Source: an uncultured Lachnospiraceae bacterium
GTDB taxonomy: Bacteria; Bacillota; Clostridia; Lachnospirales; Lachnospiraceae
Direction of reading: 5' to 3'
Assembly: GCA_910577015.1 (NCBI GenBank)
Contig: CAJTKU010000001.1
Coordinates: 186,001-250,000, forward strand
Length of the DNA: 64,000 nucleotides
Shown: positions 1-8,455 of the stretch, piece by piece
Position numbering within the stretch: position 1 is the first letter of the stretch
Layout of the letters: each line of letters starts with the position of its first letter
Made by a program: the position numbers and the translations under genes
The notes under the pieces: model-generated
Seen by the model: only the letters and a program-made list of their open reading frames with translations
Told to the model about the DNA's origin: nothing
The model's database searches: none

Positions 1-1674
1 TTTGTCATCATACAGGTACTGCTCCGCGCCTTTACTCGGCATTGCCTTGTACAGCGGGGGCATTGCCTGATAAATATGCCCTTCATATATCAGTTCCGGC
101 ATAAAGCGGTAAAACAGGGTCAAAAGCAGGGTACTGATATGCGCGCCGTCCACATCCGCGTCGGCCATGATGATGATTTTGTCGTACCTGAGTTTGGAAA
201 TGTCAAAATCATTGCCGTAGCCTTCCGAGAAACCACAGCCAAAGGCATTAATCATGGTTTTGATTTCCGCATTGGCAAGCACCTTGTCTATGCTGGCCTT
301 TTCCACATTCAATATCTTTCCGCGGATGGGAAGGATTGCCTGGAACATGCGGTTGCGCGCCATTTTTGCGCTTCCGCCCGCACTGTCTCCCTCCACGATG
401 AAGATTTCACATTTTGACGCGTCCCTGGACTCACAGTTTGCCAGTTTACCGTTGCTGTCAAAAGAAAACTTTTGTTTTGTCAGCATATTGGTTTTGGCTT
501 TTTCCTCTGTCTTTCTGATTTTGGCCGCTTTTTCCGCACAGCCGATTACGTTTTTTAAGGTTTCCAGATTCCGGTCAAAAAAACGCACCACTTCTTCACC
601 CGTAATCTTGCTGACCACCTTTGCGGCGTCCTGATTGTCCAGTTTCGTCTTGGTCTGACCTTCAAACCTGGGGTCGGGATGTTTGATGGAAACCACCGCC
701 GTCATACCGTTGCGCACATCCGCGCCGGTAAAATTGACATCTTTTTCTTTTAAAATGCCCAGTTCCCTTGCGTATGAATTGATGATATTGGTAAAAGAAC
801 TCTTAAAGCCTGTCAGATGCGTGCCGCCTTCCGCATTGTATATATTATTACAAAATCCAAGTACATTTTCATGAAATTCATTTACATACTGGAACGCCAC
901 TTCAACGGAAATCCCTTCACTTTCCCCTGAAAAAGAAATGACATCGTGGATTCCTTCTTTCGATTTGTTCATGTCCTTAATAAAGCCCGTAATGCCTTCA
1001 GGTTCATGGAACTCCACATGTTCCGTGACTTCCCTGCGCCTGTCCTCATAAATGATGGTAAGGCTCGGATTCAGATAAGCCGTTTCATGCAGCCTGCTCT
1101 TTACCTCATCCTCCTTAAACCGGGTCTTGTCAAAAATGGTGTCATCCGGAAGAAAATTGATGACGGTTCCTGTCTCCTTTGTTTTGCCTACCACAGGCAG
1201 AAGTCCGTTTACCAAATCAGTCACCGGAAGCCCTTTTTCATAAGAGTCCTCAAATATCTGCCCGCCATTTTTGACCCTTACGGTCAATCTGTTGGACAAT
1301 GCATTTACGACAGAAGAGCCTACCCCATGCAGCCCTCCGCTGGTTTTGTAGGCGTTGTTGTCAAATTTACCGCCGGCATGAAGGGTCGTAAAAACAAGAC
1401 GCTCCGCACTGACGCCCTTTTCATGCATTCCCACCGGAATCCCACGGCCGTTATCCTCCACCGTGGCTGAACCGTCCGCTTCCAGCGTAACCTTTATCGT
1501 ATCGCAGTACCCTGCCAGATGCTCGTCCACCGCATTATCCACGATTTCATATATCAGATGGTTAAGGCCTTTGGTGGACACACTGCCGATATACATGCCC
1601 GGCCGCTTCCTGACTGCCTCCAACCCCTCCAGCACGGTTATGCTGGAAGCATCATAATTGTTTGCTTTTGCCAT
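1..1674 (-). CDS. Type IIA DNA topoisomerase, subunit B (GyrB/ParE), 3' end missing
   Basis: ATPase/TOPRIM subunit of gyrase or topoisomerase IV, which changes DNA topology together with an A subunit outside the window. The 558 codons present begin at an ATG behind AAGGAGAG and run off the left edge. Visible: the GHKL signature RKRPGMYIGS, the EIVDNAVDE helix, the DNGRGIP and GGLHGVGSS ATP-lid motifs, then the TOPRIM motifs EGDSAGGSA and DADVDGAHI that bind magnesium. The C-terminal tail is off the window. The location away from dnaA/recF, next to degV and recG, favours ParE or a second GyrB rather than the main gyrase, but sequence alone does not settle this. Confidence 0.93.
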   Translation of the reverse strand, partial: MAKANNYDASSITVLEGLEAVRKRPGMYIGSVSTKGLNHLIYEIVDNAVDEHLAGYCDTIKVTLEADGSATVEDNGRGIPVGMHEKGVSAERLVFTTLHAGGKFDNNAYKTSGGLHGVGSSVVNALSNRLTVRVKNGGQIFEDSYEKGLPVTDLVNGLLPVVGKTKETGTVINFLPDDTIFDKTRFKEDEVKSRLHETAYLNPSLTIIYEDRRREVTEHVEFHEPEGITGFIKDMNKSKEGIHDVISFSGESEGISVEVAFQYVNEFHENVLGFCNNIYNAEGGTHLTGFKSSFTNIINSYARELGILKEKDVNFTGADVRNGMTAVVSIKHPDPRFEGQTKTKLDNQDAAKVVSKITGEEVVRFFDRNLETLKNVIGCAEKAAKIRKTEEKAKTNMLTKQKFSFDSNGKLANCESRDASKCEIFIVEGDSAGGSAKMARNRMFQAILPIRGKILNVEKASIDKVLANAEIKTMINAFGCGFSEGYGNDFDISKLRYDKIIIMADADVDGAHISTLLLTLFYRFMPELIYEGHIYQAMPPLYKAMPSKGAEQYLYDDK

Positions 1675-1708
1675 TTGATTACTCTCCTTAATAAACCGCA
1701 AAAAAAAT

Positions 1709-1755
1709 CTTTGCACACATACGCAGTATACCATAGATTTTGTATGTGTGCAAAG
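1709..1755 (-). terminator. Intrinsic terminator after degV
   Basis: A perfect 14-bp stem (CTTTGCACACATAC and its complement) with a 19-nt loop is followed on the minus strand by ATTTTTTTTG. It lies just past the degV stop codon and before the topoisomerase gene. Confidence 0.85.
1725..1753 (-). promoter_or_regulatory. Sigma-A-like promoter of the topoisomerase gene, inside the terminator hairpin
   Basis: Minus strand TTGCAC, 17-nt spacer, TATACT. The -35 box is part of one stem arm of the degV terminator and the -10 lies in its loop, so the same DNA ends degV transcription and may start that of the topoisomerase gene. Confidence 0.55.
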
Positions 1756-1789
1756 AAAAAGATACTATTTGTAGGGAATTGCCTGCATT

Positions 1790-2665
1790 CTATACGCTTA
1801 TTTTCTTACAGCAGGCAATAGCAAGCGCGCCGGGACCGATATGGCAGGCAACACTCAATGAAAGCGGGTCTATGTGAATGTCATATCCGGGAAATGCTTC
1901 TGCAAGCTCGGATTTTAACTGCTCTGCCGCTTCGCTGTTGTGCGTATGCGCAATCTGAAGCCAGATTCCTTTTTCTTCGGTGAGTCCGCCAAAACGATTG
2001 ATAATGTCATTCCTGATTGCATTCATCATAATGGACTTGCCCTGCGTGGTTGTCCTGGCCTTTGCAAAAGCGTCTAATTTATCCCCCTGTATCTGCAAAA
2101 CGGGCTTTAACTTCAAAATGGTGCCAAGAGCCGCGGCTGCCGGGGTAATCCGGCCTCCTTTTTTGAGGTAATACAGGGTATCCAGCATAATGTATATGCT
2201 GCTGTTTAATTTGTCATTTTCCAAAAACTCTTTGATTTCACTGCCGCTTTTTCCTTTGGAAGCCAGAAGCTTTGCATCCAGCACCGACTGCCTCTGGGTA
2301 ACCGAAATACGCTGATTGTTTACCACATGTACTTTTCCCTCAAATTCCGGTTCCTGGGAAAGCATTATGGCGCTCTGGCAGGAACCCGACAATCCGCTGC
2401 TCATGGGAATATGCACAATTTCATCGTTTTCTTTTAACAGTTCCCTCCACAGGTTCATAACCGAATCCGGGGAAGGCTGGCTGGTACCGATATCGTCTCC
2501 GCCCACCAGCATATCGTAAAACTCCTCCTGGGTCAAATCGATATCCTCAAAATATGTTTTTTCTTTAATCATAAAGGGCATTGGCAGAACCGCCACTGAA
2601 AGTTCCTTTGCCTGTTTCTGGGTAATCCCGCTGTTTGAATCCGTAACTATCGCAATCTTTGACAT
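1790..2665 (-). CDS. DegV family fatty-acid-binding protein
   Basis: A 291-residue DegV protein. DegV/FakB proteins hold a fatty acid in a buried pocket and present it to the kinase FakA for phosphorylation. The N-terminus IAIVTDSNSGITQ and the central SSGLSGSCQSA and GRITP stretches are typical of the family, and the length is full. The start ATG follows GGAAAGGAAATT. The gene follows recG and fakA on the same strand, so the kinase and a candidate lipid-binding partner sit within 5 kb. Which fatty acid is bound cannot be read from the sequence. Confidence 0.9.
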   Translation of the reverse strand: MSKIAIVTDSNSGITQKQAKELSVAVLPMPFMIKEKTYFEDIDLTQEEFYDMLVGGDDIGTSQPSPDSVMNLWRELLKENDEIVHIPMSSGLSGSCQSAIMLSQEPEFEGKVHVVNNQRISVTQRQSVLDAKLLASKGKSGSEIKEFLENDKLNSSIYIMLDTLYYLKKGGRITPAAAALGTILKLKPVLQIQGDKLDAFAKARTTTQGKSIMMNAIRNDIINRFGGLTEEKGIWLQIAHTHNSEAAEQLKSELAEAFPGYDIHIDPLSLSVACHIGPGALAIACCKKISV

Positions 2666-2735
2666 AATTTCCTTTCCATGCGTGCTGCAGGTCTGCCTGC
2701 ATCAGGCACTAATCCGTATGAAAACTATTGTACCT

Positions 2736-4763
2736 TTAGATGCTCGTAAAGTCAACACTATTCCACAATCCCTGCATGTCGAACTGTCCCAGCCCGTCTG
2801 CATACTTTTGCACGCAGTCGGACGCCTGCTTCAAAACTGCCGAATCGTGGTAAATATCCGCCAGTTTAAACTGCAAGTCCCCGCTTTGCCGTATTCCGAA
2901 CAAATCTCCCGGTCCCCGCAGCTTCAAATCTTCACCGGCAATAAAAAAGCCGTCATTGGACTGTTTCAGGATATCCAGGCGCTCACCTGCCTCTTTTGTA
3001 TCGTTGGTATTGATAAAAATACAGTAACTCTGGTGTTCTCCCCTGCCCACCCGTCCGCGGAGCTGGTGAAGCTGCGCAAGCCCGAACCGCTCTGCATTCT
3101 CCACCATCATCACGGTGGCATTTGGCACGTTAATGCCAACCTCTATGACTGTGGTGGATACCAGTACGTCAATCTGTCCTGCCGCAAACTCCTCCATAAT
3201 GCGGTTTTTATCCGAAGGGCGCATTTTACCGTGCAGACAGGCCACCCGGACGGATACCGGCAATGCCGCTTTTAACTTTTCCGCATAATCCCCGACATTT
3301 TCCATACCGGGAAGTTCTCCCTCCTCCACCATGGGACAGATACAATATACCTGTCTTCCCGCTGCTATTTCCTTCTCAATAAAAGCATAGGCCTTTGGCC
3401 TGTAACCGGGTCCGACAACACAGTTTTTAATGGGCTGCCTGCCCGATGGCAGTTCGTCAATAATGGAGATGTGCAAATCCCCATACAAAATAATGGCAAG
3501 GGTTCTGGGAATCGGCGTGGCGCTCATGACAAGAACATGGGGATGATTCCCTTTATCCTTTAAAGCTTCCCGCTGCCTTACCCCGAAACGGTGCTGCTCA
3601 TCCGTAACGACAAGCGCCAGGTTTTTAAAAGAAACTTTGTCCTGAATGACTGCATGGGTTCCCAATACCAGGTTTGCCCTGCCGCTTGACAGTTCTTCAT
3701 AAATTCCCTTTTTTACGCCGGCCGTCTGCGAACCGGTGAGAAATACCGGCCGAAAAGGCAGGCGGTATCTTTTGGTCAGTTCGCTGATGGTTTCATAATG
3801 CTGTCTTGCCAATACCTCCGTAGGCGCCATCATGGCCCCCTGATAACCATTGGTTACGCATAAAAGCAGCGCCCAGACTGCCACAATCGTTTTTCCTGAG
3901 CCGACATCTCCCTGTACCAGACGGCTCATCACATTTTCACCTGTCATGTCAGCCTTGATTTCTTCAATTACCTTTAGCTGGGCTTTCGTGAGCCGGTACG
4001 GGAGCGTCTCTAAAAAGCGCACGGTTTCCGCCGTTTCCACCATAGGCGCATGGTTTTTTTCCTTCTCAAGCAGCGACTTTGACTCCCTTACCATAAGGAG
4101 GAAAAAGAAAAATTCATTAAATATCAGCCTGTTTCTCGCTTTAGCAAGCTGTTCTTCATTTGCCGGAAAATGAATGGCAGAAATCGCCTCGTCAAACGGC
4201 ATCAGGTTTTCCCCGGCAAGCATTTCTTCAGGAAGCATTTCTTTCGGCAGGGGACATAGGCTCAGCGCCTGTCTGACTGCCTTTGCAACTGCCTGATTGC
4301 TCAGTCCTTTTGTCAGCGGATATCTGGGCTGTATAAATGCCATCAAGCTGCGGTATTCTTCTTCCTTGTAGATTCTGGGCTGTTCCATTACAAGGGCATG
4401 GTTTGCCTTTTCCTGCACCAGGCCGTAAAACAGGTATACCTGTCCGCTCTTCAGCGTGTTCTTCAGAAAAGCCATGTTAAAAAAAGTCAACTGTATGGAA
4501 CCGGAACTGTCCCTGATGATTGCCGTTACAATTTTTAAATTTCTTACCTGCTTTAAAACCGGCGTCTGTACAACAAAGCCTTTAACGGCGCAGACCTTTC
4601 CGGCTGTTATCTCACCTATGGGAACCGGTTCCCCGAATGTTTCATAATCCCTCGGGAAAAAAAATAAAAGTTCCCTGATATTTTCTATATGAAGTTTACG
4701 AAAAAGAGCGGCGGATTTCTCCCCCACTCCCTTCAAGGTGGTAATATCTGATTGTAATTCCAT
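2736..4763 (-). CDS. recG: ATP-dependent DNA helicase RecG
   Basis: Branch-migration helicase that remodels stalled forks and recombination intermediates. The 675 residues are full length for RecG. There is an N-terminal wedge/OB region (roughly 50-150), Walker A GDVGSGKT at 285-292, the DEQH box at 388-391, a SATPIPRT motif III, and a C-terminal helicase motif with HQLRGRVGRG. The start ATG follows GAGGTTTTT and is only 8 nt from the fakA stop, so the two are probably co-transcribed, as in many Firmicutes. Confidence 0.97.
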   Translation of the reverse strand: MELQSDITTLKGVGEKSAALFRKLHIENIRELLFFFPRDYETFGEPVPIGEITAGKVCAVKGFVVQTPVLKQVRNLKIVTAIIRDSSGSIQLTFFNMAFLKNTLKSGQVYLFYGLVQEKANHALVMEQPRIYKEEEYRSLMAFIQPRYPLTKGLSNQAVAKAVRQALSLCPLPKEMLPEEMLAGENLMPFDEAISAIHFPANEEQLAKARNRLIFNEFFFFLLMVRESKSLLEKEKNHAPMVETAETVRFLETLPYRLTKAQLKVIEEIKADMTGENVMSRLVQGDVGSGKTIVAVWALLLCVTNGYQGAMMAPTEVLARQHYETISELTKRYRLPFRPVFLTGSQTAGVKKGIYEELSSGRANLVLGTHAVIQDKVSFKNLALVVTDEQHRFGVRQREALKDKGNHPHVLVMSATPIPRTLAIILYGDLHISIIDELPSGRQPIKNCVVGPGYRPKAYAFIEKEIAAGRQVYCICPMVEEGELPGMENVGDYAEKLKAALPVSVRVACLHGKMRPSDKNRIMEEFAAGQIDVLVSTTVIEVGINVPNATVMMVENAERFGLAQLHQLRGRVGRGEHQSYCIFINTNDTKEAGERLDILKQSNDGFFIAGEDLKLRGPGDLFGIRQSGDLQFKLADIYHDSAVLKQASDCVQKYADGLGQFDMQGLWNSVDFTSI

Positions 4764-4771
4764 AAAAACCT

Positions 4772-6454
4772 CTATTCGGCTGACACAATATAATAATAAA
4801 TCGGCTGTCCGCCATACTGTAACTCTACATCACAGCCGGAATACTTTTCTTCCACTGCCTGTTTGATTTTTTCGGCATCCGCCTCATCCACATCACTTCC
4901 GTAGTAAATGCTGATAAGTTCCATATCCTCACCCATCATGGCATCCACCATACCCAACGTAATCTCAGATAAATCAGAGCCCACCGTCAAAATACCGGCA
5001 TCCCCGATACCCATATAATCACCCTGCCTGATTACCTTATCCTCTATCTGGGTATCCCTGACGGCATATGTGACTTCACCTGTCTTAACATTGCTGATTT
5101 CTTCGGACATCGCGGCAACATTCTCCTCTGCCGATAAGTCCGGGACAAAATTGATTACTGCCGTAATTCCCTGGGGTACCGTTTTGGTGGGAATGACAAT
5201 GATTTGTTTGTCCTTTACCAGCTGAGCCGCCTGATTGGCCGCCAGAATCACATTTTTATTGTTGGGAAGAATATAAACCGTATCGGCATTTACCTTTTCT
5301 ATGGCGTCCAGCATGTCTGCTGTGGACGGATTCATCGTCTGTCCGCCTTCTATGACATAATCAACGCCCAGCCCCCTGAAGATTTCATTCATGCCCTCTC
5401 CAAGAGAAACCGCCACAAAACCGGACTGTTTTCTCTCCGCCGGTTCTGAAACCGCCTCTTGTGCTGCCTTTTCTTCTTCCTTTTTCTTTTCCGCTTCTTT
5501 AAACAGCTTTTCCTGATGCTCCAGACGCATGTTGTCTATCTTCATGTTGGACAATGCACCATACTTGAGAGCCCGTTGAATCGCCAGACCGGGGTCATTG
5601 GTATGTACATGTACCTTAACCACATCGTCATCAGCCACACATACAATGGAATCACCTATGGATTCCAGAAATTCCTTGAAATCCAGTTCCTGTTTAATAT
5701 TGAAGGTACGGTTCAGCATAATGATAAATTCCGTACAGTAGCCAAACTTGATATCTGCTTCCGCTTTTACATCCTGCTTTGCTCCTGACCGTTTAGTCTC
5801 CTGCGCATCGGCAATGGTGTAATCGATTTCCTTTCCCTGGAAAGCGTCATAAGCGCCGGCAAGCACCTCCACAAGGCCCTGTCCGCCGGAATCCACCACG
5901 CCTGCCTGCTTTAATACTGGCAAAAGCTCGGGTGTCTGGCTCAATACATAGCGGGCATGCTCGATAACCTTACCGATAAAGCCGTCCATGTCCTCCATGC
6001 CGTCTTCCAAAAGTTCCCTTGCTTTCTCAGCCGCACCCCTGGCAACCGTAAGAATGGTTCCCTCTTTCGGCTTCATAACTGCCTTGTACGCAGTTTCCAC
6101 TGCTTTATCAAGGGCATCAGTCAAAGCGGGAATATCGATTATCTCCAACTCCTTGATGCTTCTGGTGAGTCCCCTTAAAAGCTGGGATAAAATAACCCCG
6201 GAATTTCCCCTTGCGCCACGCAGGGAACCGGACGAAATAGCTTTACATAAAGATTTCATGTCAGGATTTTCGCCAAGGGCCGTAACCTCTTTCGCGGCAG
6301 ACATGATAGTCAATGTCATATTGGTACCGGTATCACCGTCCGGAACCGGAAACACGTTTAATTCGTTAATCCATTCTTTTTTTGAATCCAGATTCTTTGC
6401 ACCGGCTAAGAACATCTTTGCAAGCATCTTAGCGTCGATTGTATTTAAAGCCAC
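4772..6454 (-). CDS. fakA: Fatty acid kinase catalytic subunit FakA (DAK2/YloV family)
   Basis: Phosphorylates fatty acids delivered by DegV/FakB proteins and so feeds exogenous acyl chains into phospholipid synthesis. The 560 residues start with a DAK2 (DhaL-like) domain bearing NVFPVPDGDTGTNM (33-46, Mg-ATP site) and RGARGNSGVILSQ (79-91). A linker rich in Lys and Glu (about 310-335) leads to a DegV-like C-terminal half. The start is GTG, chosen because AAGGAGG lies 7 nt upstream. It lies between asp23 and recG, the usual order. Confidence 0.95.
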   Translation of the reverse strand: MALNTIDAKMLAKMFLAGAKNLDSKKEWINELNVFPVPDGDTGTNMTLTIMSAAKEVTALGENPDMKSLCKAISSGSLRGARGNSGVILSQLLRGLTRSIKELEIIDIPALTDALDKAVETAYKAVMKPKEGTILTVARGAAEKARELLEDGMEDMDGFIGKVIEHARYVLSQTPELLPVLKQAGVVDSGGQGLVEVLAGAYDAFQGKEIDYTIADAQETKRSGAKQDVKAEADIKFGYCTEFIIMLNRTFNIKQELDFKEFLESIGDSIVCVADDDVVKVHVHTNDPGLAIQRALKYGALSNMKIDNMRLEHQEKLFKEAEKKKEEEKAAQEAVSEPAERKQSGFVAVSLGEGMNEIFRGLGVDYVIEGGQTMNPSTADMLDAIEKVNADTVYILPNNKNVILAANQAAQLVKDKQIIVIPTKTVPQGITAVINFVPDLSAEENVAAMSEEISNVKTGEVTYAVRDTQIEDKVIRQGDYMGIGDAGILTVGSDLSEITLGMVDAMMGEDMELISIYYGSDVDEADAEKIKQAVEEKYSGCDVELQYGGQPIYYYIVSAE

Positions 6455-6466
6455 AATACGTCCTCC

Positions 6467-6826
6467 TTAATCAATCACTCTTACACCTTCGACAAAGATG
6501 TTGATTTTTTCAACTTCAATACCGGTGAATTCTTCCACCTTGTATTTGACACTGTCCACCAGATTGTCGGTCACTGCCAGAATGCTTACGCCATATGCCA
6601 CTATGACATGAAAATCCAGCGTCAGCTTATTATTTTTAATGGATACGGCAATTCCTCTTGTGAGATTTTCCATCTTGAGTAACTTTGCCAGTCCATCCCT
6701 TGCCGAATAGCCGGCCATACCTACAATACCGAAACATTCCACAGCGACGCTTCCTGCATATTGGGCAATGACTTCATTGTCAATTGTAATGTTACCCATA
6801 TGGGTATTCATAGAAGAACCTTTCAT
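6467..6826 (-). CDS. Asp23/Gls24 family envelope stress response protein
   Basis: A 119-residue Asp23/Gls24 (DUF322) protein, cytoplasmic and membrane-associated in relatives. The conserved core runs from GNITIDNEVIAQYAG through a central VAYGVSI stretch to the INIFVEGVRV end. The start is behind AAGGAGGTTCAAC. It is first in the asp23-fakA-recG-degV run. A TATAAT -10 box lies upstream on the minus strand at about 6,885, without a clear -35. Confidence 0.92.
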   Translation of the reverse strand: MKGSSMNTHMGNITIDNEVIAQYAGSVAVECFGIVGMAGYSARDGLAKLLKMENLTRGIAVSIKNNKLTLDFHVIVAYGVSILAVTDNLVDSVKYKVEEFTGIEVEKINIFVEGVRVID

Positions 6827-6948
6827 GTTGAACCTCCTTCTTGCACACCGGCGCTCTCCTGCCAGCGTACATATATAGTGTATTATAACTGCTTTTCCTA
6901 AAAAATGGAATAAAAAAATTCAAAAATTCAAAAAACTTGAGTTTTTGC

Positions 6949-6977
6949 TTGCAATTCGCCATCATTTCTGTTAATAT
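6949..6977 (+). promoter_or_regulatory. Promoter of rpmB
   Basis: Plus strand TTGCAA, 17-nt spacer, TAATAT, about 80 nt before the L28 start. The leader contains a small GCGAGTTTCACTCGT hairpin and ends in GAGGAGGT. Confidence 0.65.
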
Positions 6978-7056
6978 ATCAATGTTGCGAGTTTCACTCG
7001 TTTAAGATTTATGCAAAAAACAGATTAATGCAAATGCATTTTGAGGAGGTGTCAAG

Positions 7057-7242
7057 ATGGCTAAATGTGATATTTGCGGCAAAAGCGTTCAATTTGGTAA
7101 TAACGTAAGCCATTCTAATAGAAAGACCAGCAGAATTTGGAAACCCAATATCAAAAGGGTAAAATGCAAAGTAAACGGCGGTTCCAAGAGAATCCATATC
7201 TGCACACGCTGTCTGCGGTCAGGCGCTGTAGAAAGAGCTTAA
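7057..7242 (+). CDS. rpmB: 50S ribosomal protein L28
   Basis: A 61-residue L28 of the zinc-binding type: CDIC at 4-7 and CTRC at 49-52 form the metal knuckles, with the basic NRKTSRIWKPNIKR stretch between. It is a component of the large ribosomal subunit. It is the only plus-strand gene in the first 26 kb and is divergent from asp23. The start is fixed by GAGGAGGTGTCAAG. Confidence 0.97.
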   Translation: MAKCDICGKSVQFGNNVSHSNRKTSRIWKPNIKRVKCKVNGGSKRIHICTRCLRSGAVERA

Positions 7243-7258
7243 TAACAACACATGAATG

Positions 7259-7291
7259 TAAAGGCGGTACAGTTTTCTGCACCGCCTTTTT
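7259..7291 (+). terminator. rpmB terminator
   Basis: AAGGCGGTACAG / TTTT / CTGCACCGCC hairpin followed by TTTTT on the plus strand. Its T-run overlaps the stop codon of the convergent J-domain gene. Confidence 0.85.
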
Positions 7292-7817
7292 ATTCTGCCC
7301 TTTTTCTTCTCTCATATTCGCGGTTAATCATTTGCACCAGTTCCGCATCCCCGCATAAGTTATCAGGATGAAAAATCTTCAGCAAATCCTTGTACCGTTT
7401 CCTTAATGTCAGGGGATTTGTCGCTCCCCGAAACAGCACCCGTGCAACATCCTCCGTTTCTGCCATGGCGCCGTACTCCCTTTTGCGGTACTCTTTTTCC
7501 ATTTCAAACCGGGAACGTTCCTTATCCAGCCTGCGTCTGTCCGCGTCAAGCTGAATAAACGCATCCTTCAATATTTGCATTTTTTTGTCAAAAAACAGAT
7601 TGTCATCTTTCAACCGCTTTTGTTCCATTACGATTTTATGGTTAAGCATGTCCATTTCCGTTCGGAACTGCGCACGTTCTTTGATTAACTTTTCCTTAAA
7701 CTCCGCCGCCTCACGTTTTTCATTTTCAAGACGGATATTCTCCCTGAACAGAAACAGCTTCAATTCCCTGAGTTCTTCATCGCTCTCTGCCTTCAAAAGG
7801 GCTTCTACGTCAATCAT
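7290..7817 (-). CDS. Coiled-coil protein with C-terminal J domain
   Basis: 175 residues from the ATG behind GGGAGAGAATATC; a 7-codon longer start has no such site. Residues about 20-125 are a long Lys/Glu/Arg-rich coiled coil. The last 55 residues look like a J domain: LTLRKRYKDLLKIFHPDN contains the HPD tripeptide that stimulates Hsp70 ATPase, followed by an INREYERR helix. J domains are usually N-terminal, so this layout is unusual. The natural partner would be DnaK, but no client is suggested by neighbours. Confidence 0.7.
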   Translation of the reverse strand: MIDVEALLKAESDEELRELKLFLFRENIRLENEKREAAEFKEKLIKERAQFRTEMDMLNHKIVMEQKRLKDDNLFFDKKMQILKDAFIQLDADRRRLDKERSRFEMEKEYRKREYGAMAETEDVARVLFRGATNPLTLRKRYKDLLKIFHPDNLCGDAELVQMINREYERRKRAE

Positions 7818-7841
7818 GATATTCTCTCCCACAGCCAAAGC

Positions 7842-7982
7842 CTAATCGCAGCTATAGCAGTTATAACCGATAAACAAAAGCAGCGCAATAATGATGATAC
7901 CTACAAAATCATTGTGAAGAAACAACATTATCAGCATGCCGATAGCTACAAAAAAAGCCAGCAATCCCATCATTTTCTTCAT
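7842..7982 (-). CDS. Small membrane protein, 46 residues
   Basis: Short ORF between gerW and the J-domain gene. It opens with MKKMMGLLAFF and has two hydrophobic stretches (about 5-20 and 26-42) separated by LHNDF, ending in YNCYSCD. The ribosome-binding site is weak, so it may depend on translation from gerW upstream. Function unknown; the position beside a spore germination protein is suggestive only. Confidence 0.5.
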   Translation of the reverse strand: MKKMMGLLAFFVAIGMLIMLFLHNDFVGIIIIALLLFIGYNCYSCD

Positions 7983-8048
7983 GTCCACGCGGCATACCCC
8001 ACAATCCTGCTCTCTATACAGGATATGCGCTATTTAAGAAAATGTGCC

Positions 8049-8453
8049 TTATTGTGCTGTTTTTTCCGGAAAAGCAATTTCCACTGCTTCCGCATCCGGA
8101 ATCATTTCTTCTTTTTTGGTGGTAAATTTGTCAACCAAATCAGGAATCATGTCCAGTACCTTGGTAATCGTATCCTGATTTTTGATATTGACAAGCTTGG
8201 TAGAGCCGTTTTTCCCTATCACCAGCACCGCGCTGGGAGTCATTTTGCCGCCCAGACCTCCGGCGCCGTTCTGTTTCTTCTTTTCACCGTTGCTCCCTGC
8301 CCCGGCGCCTACGCCAAAAGAGACATCTACCAGGGGAAGGATAATGGTATCCCCAATCTGGGTTGCCTCCCCTACCACTGTTTTGGTGGAAAGCACGGTA
8401 TCCATCCCTTTCAGTAATGATTCCAAAACTCCGCCAAACTGATTTTCTGCCAT
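8049..8453 (-). CDS. ytfJ: GerW family sporulation protein (YtfJ)
   Basis: A 134-residue GerW/YtfJ protein; the Bacillus homologue is an inner-spore protein needed for germination. Typical features: LLKGMDTVLSTKTVVGE near the N-terminus, a glycine-rich VSFGVGAGAG turn, a GGLGGKMTPSAVLVI block and a C-terminal VLDMIPDLVDKF helix. The start is behind GGGAGGAATAATC and 3 nt from the DUF2953 stop, so the two are one operon. It indicates a spore former. Confidence 0.93.
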   Translation of the reverse strand: MAENQFGGVLESLLKGMDTVLSTKTVVGEATQIGDTIILPLVDVSFGVGAGAGSNGEKKKQNGAGGLGGKMTPSAVLVIGKNGSTKLVNIKNQDTITKVLDMIPDLVDKFTTKKEEMIPDAEAVEIAFPEKTAQ

Positions 8454-8455
8454 GA

